A stretch of 17,292 nt of DNA from the NCBI GenBank assembly GCA_009774535.1, contig VSNY01000077.1, positions 1-17,292 of the forward strand. Direction: 5' to 3'. Each line of letters opens with the position of its first letter. The first letter of the stretch is position 1. Positions 15,029 to 17,292 of the stretch are shown here, one piece after another. The notes under the pieces are model-generated. The model was not told where the DNA came from. It worked only from the letters and a program-made list of their open reading frames with translations, and ran no database searches. Origin of the DNA: Lachnospiraceae bacterium. Its GTDB lineage: Bacteria > Bacillota > Clostridia > Lachnospirales > Lachnospiraceae. Position numbers and translations under genes: made by a program.

Positions 15029-15097
15029 GGCAGGGCGCCCCGGCCCGCGCTGTGCAGCACACATTCTGCCGGTCGATAGCCCGGCGGCTGCCCTGCC
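15029..15097 (-). promoter_or_regulatory. GC-rich hairpin between binding-protein and permease genes
   Basis: On the minus strand GGCAGGGC (complement of 15090-15097) pairs with GCCCTGCC (complement of 15029-15036), enclosing smaller stems such as CCGG/CCGG and the near-palindrome TGTGCTGCACA. No T-run follows, so it is not a typical terminator. Such structures after binding-protein genes often protect the upstream mRNA and set a higher level of the binding protein than of the permeases; that role is inferred. A small CAAGAT/ATCTTG hairpin lies just upstream of it. Confidence 0.55.
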
Positions 15098-15165
15098 TGT
15101 CAAGATCTTCTATCTTGTCCGGATTGCAATTTTTTCAGTTACAATCATCTATATTACGATCTGCT

Positions 15166-16620
15166 TTACTGTGGTTTAACGCCGTTAGATTCCTGTGCGG
15201 CCGTCCACTTTTCATTCCATTCCGCGGACAGGTCTGCCATAGTCTTCGTACCGCCGATTGCCTCCTCCACAATTTCAATCGCAATTGCGCCGGATACATT
15301 AAGACCAAGCTCGGAATCATTATTCACATCATTAAACAACGTCTCTTCGCCTTCCGGCGCCGCATTGTTTACTACCAGCTCCACACCTTCCAGAGCAGCA
15401 AGCGCTTCAGGATATTCCGCACCCGTTACGATCGAAAGGCCGCCTTCGCTCTGCGCAAAATCGGATTCTTCTACCAGCCATTTAATATAACACATCGCTG
15501 CCGCTTTGTTGTCATCCGAACTGTTGACATTGATGCCATAGCAGTAATCCGGGCCTGCCGCCGCATACTGCTTGCCGTCTACCGAAATCGGGAACGCCAT
15601 ATATCCGATATCTGACGCGTTATCACCTGCCTGCTGCATCTGTGTCACTGCCCAGGAACCTAAGACCATGCAGCCGATCTTTCCGTTATTCAGCATGCCC
15701 TTACTGCCTTCCCAGTCTGTCGTCGTCGGGTCTTCTTCGGTCAGCCCCTGCTTCACCGCTTCGTATAAAACATTATAAACCGCAAACGGACCTGTGCCGT
15801 CGCCTCTGTCCGCAAATGGATCTTTGCCCTTCGTCAGTCCCTGATGATTAAAATCCGGATCTCCGGTCGAACCGCCGTCTATGTATGCATCCCAAGCGCT
15901 CATGGTCCACTGCGCCGCAAAGTTGGTATATAAAGGCGCTTCCACATCTGTCTTTTCCTTAATCGATTTTAACGCTGCCAGGAATTCATCCGGTGTTTTT
16001 GGCAGCTGGGTCACGCCTGCCTGTTCAAATACTTTCTTATTATAGATCACACCCTGCACGTTTGCCATGGATGGAATCCCGTAAACACTGTCGCCATAGG
16101 CGTAATTATTCAGCATATTTGCTTCATACTTCCCGGACAGGTCTGTCTTAGAACCAAAGTTAACAAAGAAGTTTTCCAGTTCGTCCTTATCAACCGTCGT
16201 AGGAACCATACAAATGTCACCCCAGTCACCCGTGGTCAGACGCGTGGTAATATCATTGGCATAATCGGTAATCCCTTCGTATTCGATATTGACATTTGGA
16301 TACATTTTCTTAAATTCTTCGACATAAGCTGCAAACTTATTATCTACGGCGTCTGTCTTATGCGTCAGGAATTTTAAGTCCGCGGAAACATCGGTATAAT
16401 CTTTTCCTAATTCGATATCGGCATATGCCTTTAATTCCGAACTACCCCCTCCCGATGAATTTTCAGCGTCATTTCCGTCATCTCCGGCATCCCCAGCGTC
16501 TCCTGCATTATTAGATTCCTCTTTTTTCTGGTCTCCGCTGCTTCCGCATGCGGTAAGCGATACTGCCATTACACTTGCCGTCGTCAATGCAAACAGTCTT
16601 TTCACTAATTTCTTTTTCAT
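15166..16620 (-). CDS. Extracellular sugar-binding lipoprotein of the mannan ABC importer
   Basis: The 484-residue protein starts at ATG with GGAGG 7 nt upstream. It has a lipoprotein signal: basic MKKKLVKR, a hydrophobic core, and lipobox SLTAC with the lipidated Cys25. Residues 26-63 are a flexible linker rich in Gly, Asp, Asn and Ser with GDAGDAGDDGNDA repeats. The rest fits the family 1 (MalE-like) solute-binding fold: EEFKKMYPNVNIEYE, a GIPSMANVQGVIYNKKVFEQAG block near the hinge, and GCMVLGSWAV. Anchored on the outer membrane face of a Gram-positive cell, it would capture manno-oligosaccharides and deliver them to the two permeases encoded next. It is the first gene behind a good promoter. 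The ligand is inferred from the cluster; sequence alone shows only the protein class. Confidence 0.92.
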   Translation of the reverse strand: MKKKLVKRLFALTTASVMAVSLTACGSSGDQKKEESNNAGDAGDAGDDGNDAENSSGGGSSELKAYADIELGKDYTDVSADLKFLTHKTDAVDNKFAAYVEEFKKMYPNVNIEYEGITDYANDITTRLTTGDWGDICMVPTTVDKDELENFFVNFGSKTDLSGKYEANMLNNYAYGDSVYGIPSMANVQGVIYNKKVFEQAGVTQLPKTPDEFLAALKSIKEKTDVEAPLYTNFAAQWTMSAWDAYIDGGSTGDPDFNHQGLTKGKDPFADRGDGTGPFAVYNVLYEAVKQGLTEEDPTTTDWEGSKGMLNNGKIGCMVLGSWAVTQMQQAGDNASDIGYMAFPISVDGKQYAAAGPDYCYGINVNSSDDNKAAAMCYIKWLVEESDFAQSEGGLSIVTGAEYPEALAALEGVELVVNNAAPEGEETLFNDVNNDSELGLNVSGAIAIEIVEEAIGGTKTMADLSAEWNEKWTAAQESNGVKPQ

Positions 16621-16660
16621 TTTTTTACCTCCGTTTTTTCTTGTTTTTTAATGTAATTTA

Positions 16661-16689
16661 ATATTATCATCAATTTACTTTTAATTCAA
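16661..16689 (-). promoter_or_regulatory. Promoter of the mannan locus
   Basis: On the minus strand TTGAAT (complement of 16684-16689) and TAATAT (complement of 16661-16666) are 17 nt apart, in a very AT-rich region about 40 bp before the binding-protein start codon. The leader would be about 35 nt. I see no convincing LacI-type or catabolite-repression palindrome next to it. No regulator gene is in the window. Confidence 0.5.
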
Positions 16690-16905
16690 TGTTTTTCTCT
16701 GCTAAATTACATATTCTATGTTTTACACATTTTTTACTGTTTCTTTTTATGCATATTTAACAATTTTTTAATAGTTTTAATGCTGTTTTTACGTATTAAT
16801 TTTTACTTTAATATTAATTTTCTGATTTATCTTAAGTTTACTTTTTGATTATTTTTGAAGCAGGAAATGATTGTCTGCCAAATAGTATGGCATCCATTTT
16901 AACAT
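16690..16905. other. AT-rich intergenic region upstream of the mannan promoter
   Basis: This stretch is strongly AT-rich, with long T-runs on the plus strand and no coding potential on either strand. It could hold UP-elements or upstream regulator sites. The only motif I note is TATGTTTTACACAT at about 16722-16735, an imperfect palindrome too weak to call an operator. Confidence 0.5.
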
Positions 16906-16932
16906 AAAAAAGCCGCCACTCTTAAAAAGTGG
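16906..16932 (-). terminator. Intrinsic terminator of the right-edge toxin-antitoxin unit
   Basis: On the minus strand CCACT and AGTGG (complements of 16928-16932 and 16916-16920) form a stem that can extend by two inner pairs, followed by CGGC and six T (complement of 16906-16911). The stem is short but the T-run is good. It would end transcripts of the antitoxin/toxin remnant before the mannan promoter. Confidence 0.55.
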
Positions 16933-16951
16933 AGACTTTAAACAGTAATTA

Positions 16952-17153
16952 TTAACATGTGATCCAACGATAATCCTTCAGTCGAGGATATATTCTACAT
17001 AGACCGTATCATCCTGTATTTGATACAGAATCAAATACCATTTTTCGACAAACATCTTGTGATACTTGTTTGGCGTAATATACATTTCATCGAAAAACGG
17101 AAAACGCTGCGGCATCTGTGAAAGAGAAGTTTATATTTTCTATTTTCAGCCAC
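16952..17153 (-). pseudogene. ParE/RelE-family toxin, broken by deletion and frameshift
   Basis: Reading the minus strand, a GTG at 17153, 3 nt after the antitoxin stop, opens with AENRKYKLLF, a typical ParE-like N-terminus. The frame is then lost. A second frame gives PQRFPFFDEMYITPNKYHK and then MFVEKWYLILYQIQDDTVYVEYILD before a TGA at 16978-16980; this is the C-terminal half of a ParE/RelE toxin. A third frame shift then restores KDYRWITC and a TAA at 16954-16952, the usual end of this type (YILDCR.DYRW). Thus about 45 middle residues are missing and the tail is frameshifted by a small indel. The product cannot be a working toxin unless the sequence has errors. Confidence 0.7.
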
Positions 17154-17156
17154 ACA

Positions 17157-17292
17157 CTATCTCTCTGCAATGATCTCGTCAAGATAAACGTCCAGTTCAT
17201 CAAGGGTACATCCCGCTCTGCCTGCAAGTCTGTCCTCCTCTACAGCAAGCAGCTCTTCCCGAAACTTTAACATCTTTTCCCGTCTGTTATAG
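17157..17292 (-). CDS. Putative antitoxin, C-terminal part, cut by window edge
   Basis: A minus-strand frame enters from the right edge and ends at TAG 17159-17157. Its 44 visible residues read YNRREKMLKFREELLAVEED and continue through CTLDELDVYLDEIIAER. The charged helical C-terminus and the position 3 nt before a ParE/RelE-like toxin remnant suggest the antitoxin of that pair. I cannot assign the antitoxin family because the DNA-binding N-terminus lies outside the window. An internal methionine exists, but the frame is open to the edge, so the gene probably starts beyond it. Confidence 0.6.
   Translation of the reverse strand, partial: YNRREKMLKFREELLAVEEDRLAGRAGCTLDELDVYLDEIIAER

Noticed and set aside
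14929..15615. Plus-strand open frame of 228 codons opposite the binding-protein and permease genes
   Set aside because: It spans the end of one real gene, a hairpin gap and the start of another, so it is a shadow frame.
16690..16905. Possible operator at TATGTTTTACACAT near 16722-16735
   Set aside because: The symmetry is weak, and such matches are common in a region this AT-rich.

Overview
The window looks like chromosomal DNA of a gut-type Firmicute, most likely Lachnospiraceae. The grounds are strong Shine-Dalgarno sites of the AGGAGG type before nearly every gene, moderate G+C coding sequence with AT-rich promoters, and a beta-mannan catabolic cluster whose gene content and order recall the Roseburia intestinalis mannan locus. 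The species cannot be named from the sequence.

Left part (about 1-5840): mixed genes outside the sugar pathway. A two-helix membrane protein of unknown function (111-1103, +) converges on a two-gene unit on the minus strand: a TIGR04076-like protein fused to a degenerate heavy-metal-associated domain (2196-1651), then a small unknown protein (1599-1126). A TTGCAC-17-TATAAT promoter and a structured leader precede a soluble coiled-coil protein with an MCP-like signalling tip (2478-3431), followed by an alpha/beta hydrolase of the monoacylglycerol lipase type (3466-4422) and a secreted DUF1002 protein (4563-5840).

Right part (about 6288-16620, all minus strand, so transcription runs from high to low coordinates): a beta-manno-oligosaccharide uptake and breakdown locus. 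From its promoter at about 16661-16689 it encodes a solute-binding lipoprotein, two ABC permeases, a strong intrinsic terminator or attenuator, a GH130 subfamily 2 manno-oligosaccharide phosphorylase, a cellobiose 2-epimerase-type enzyme, a GH130 subfamily 1 mannosylglucose phosphorylase, an unknown one-helix membrane protein, and two cytoplasmic SGNH acetyl esterases (CE2-like and CE17-like). The inferred route: acetylated manno-oligosaccharides are imported, the two esterases deacetylate them, GH130_2 phosphorolyses them to mannose 1-phosphate and mannobiose, the epimerase converts mannobiose to mannosylglucose, and GH130_1 splits this to mannose 1-phosphate and glucose. No ABC ATPase, endo-mannanase or regulator gene lies in the window.

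The most unusual DNA is at 8649-9014, between the unknown membrane protein gene and the CE2 gene. It contains a 54-bp tandem repeat, 70-bp inverted arms (60 of 70 matching) and a bulged central hairpin. One arm supplies the last 16 codons of the upstream gene. The locus is also bordered by toxin-antitoxin debris: a HicB-like gene lacking its core (6012-6158) on the left, and a broken ParE/RelE-like toxin with a cut-off putative antitoxin gene (16952-17292) on the right.
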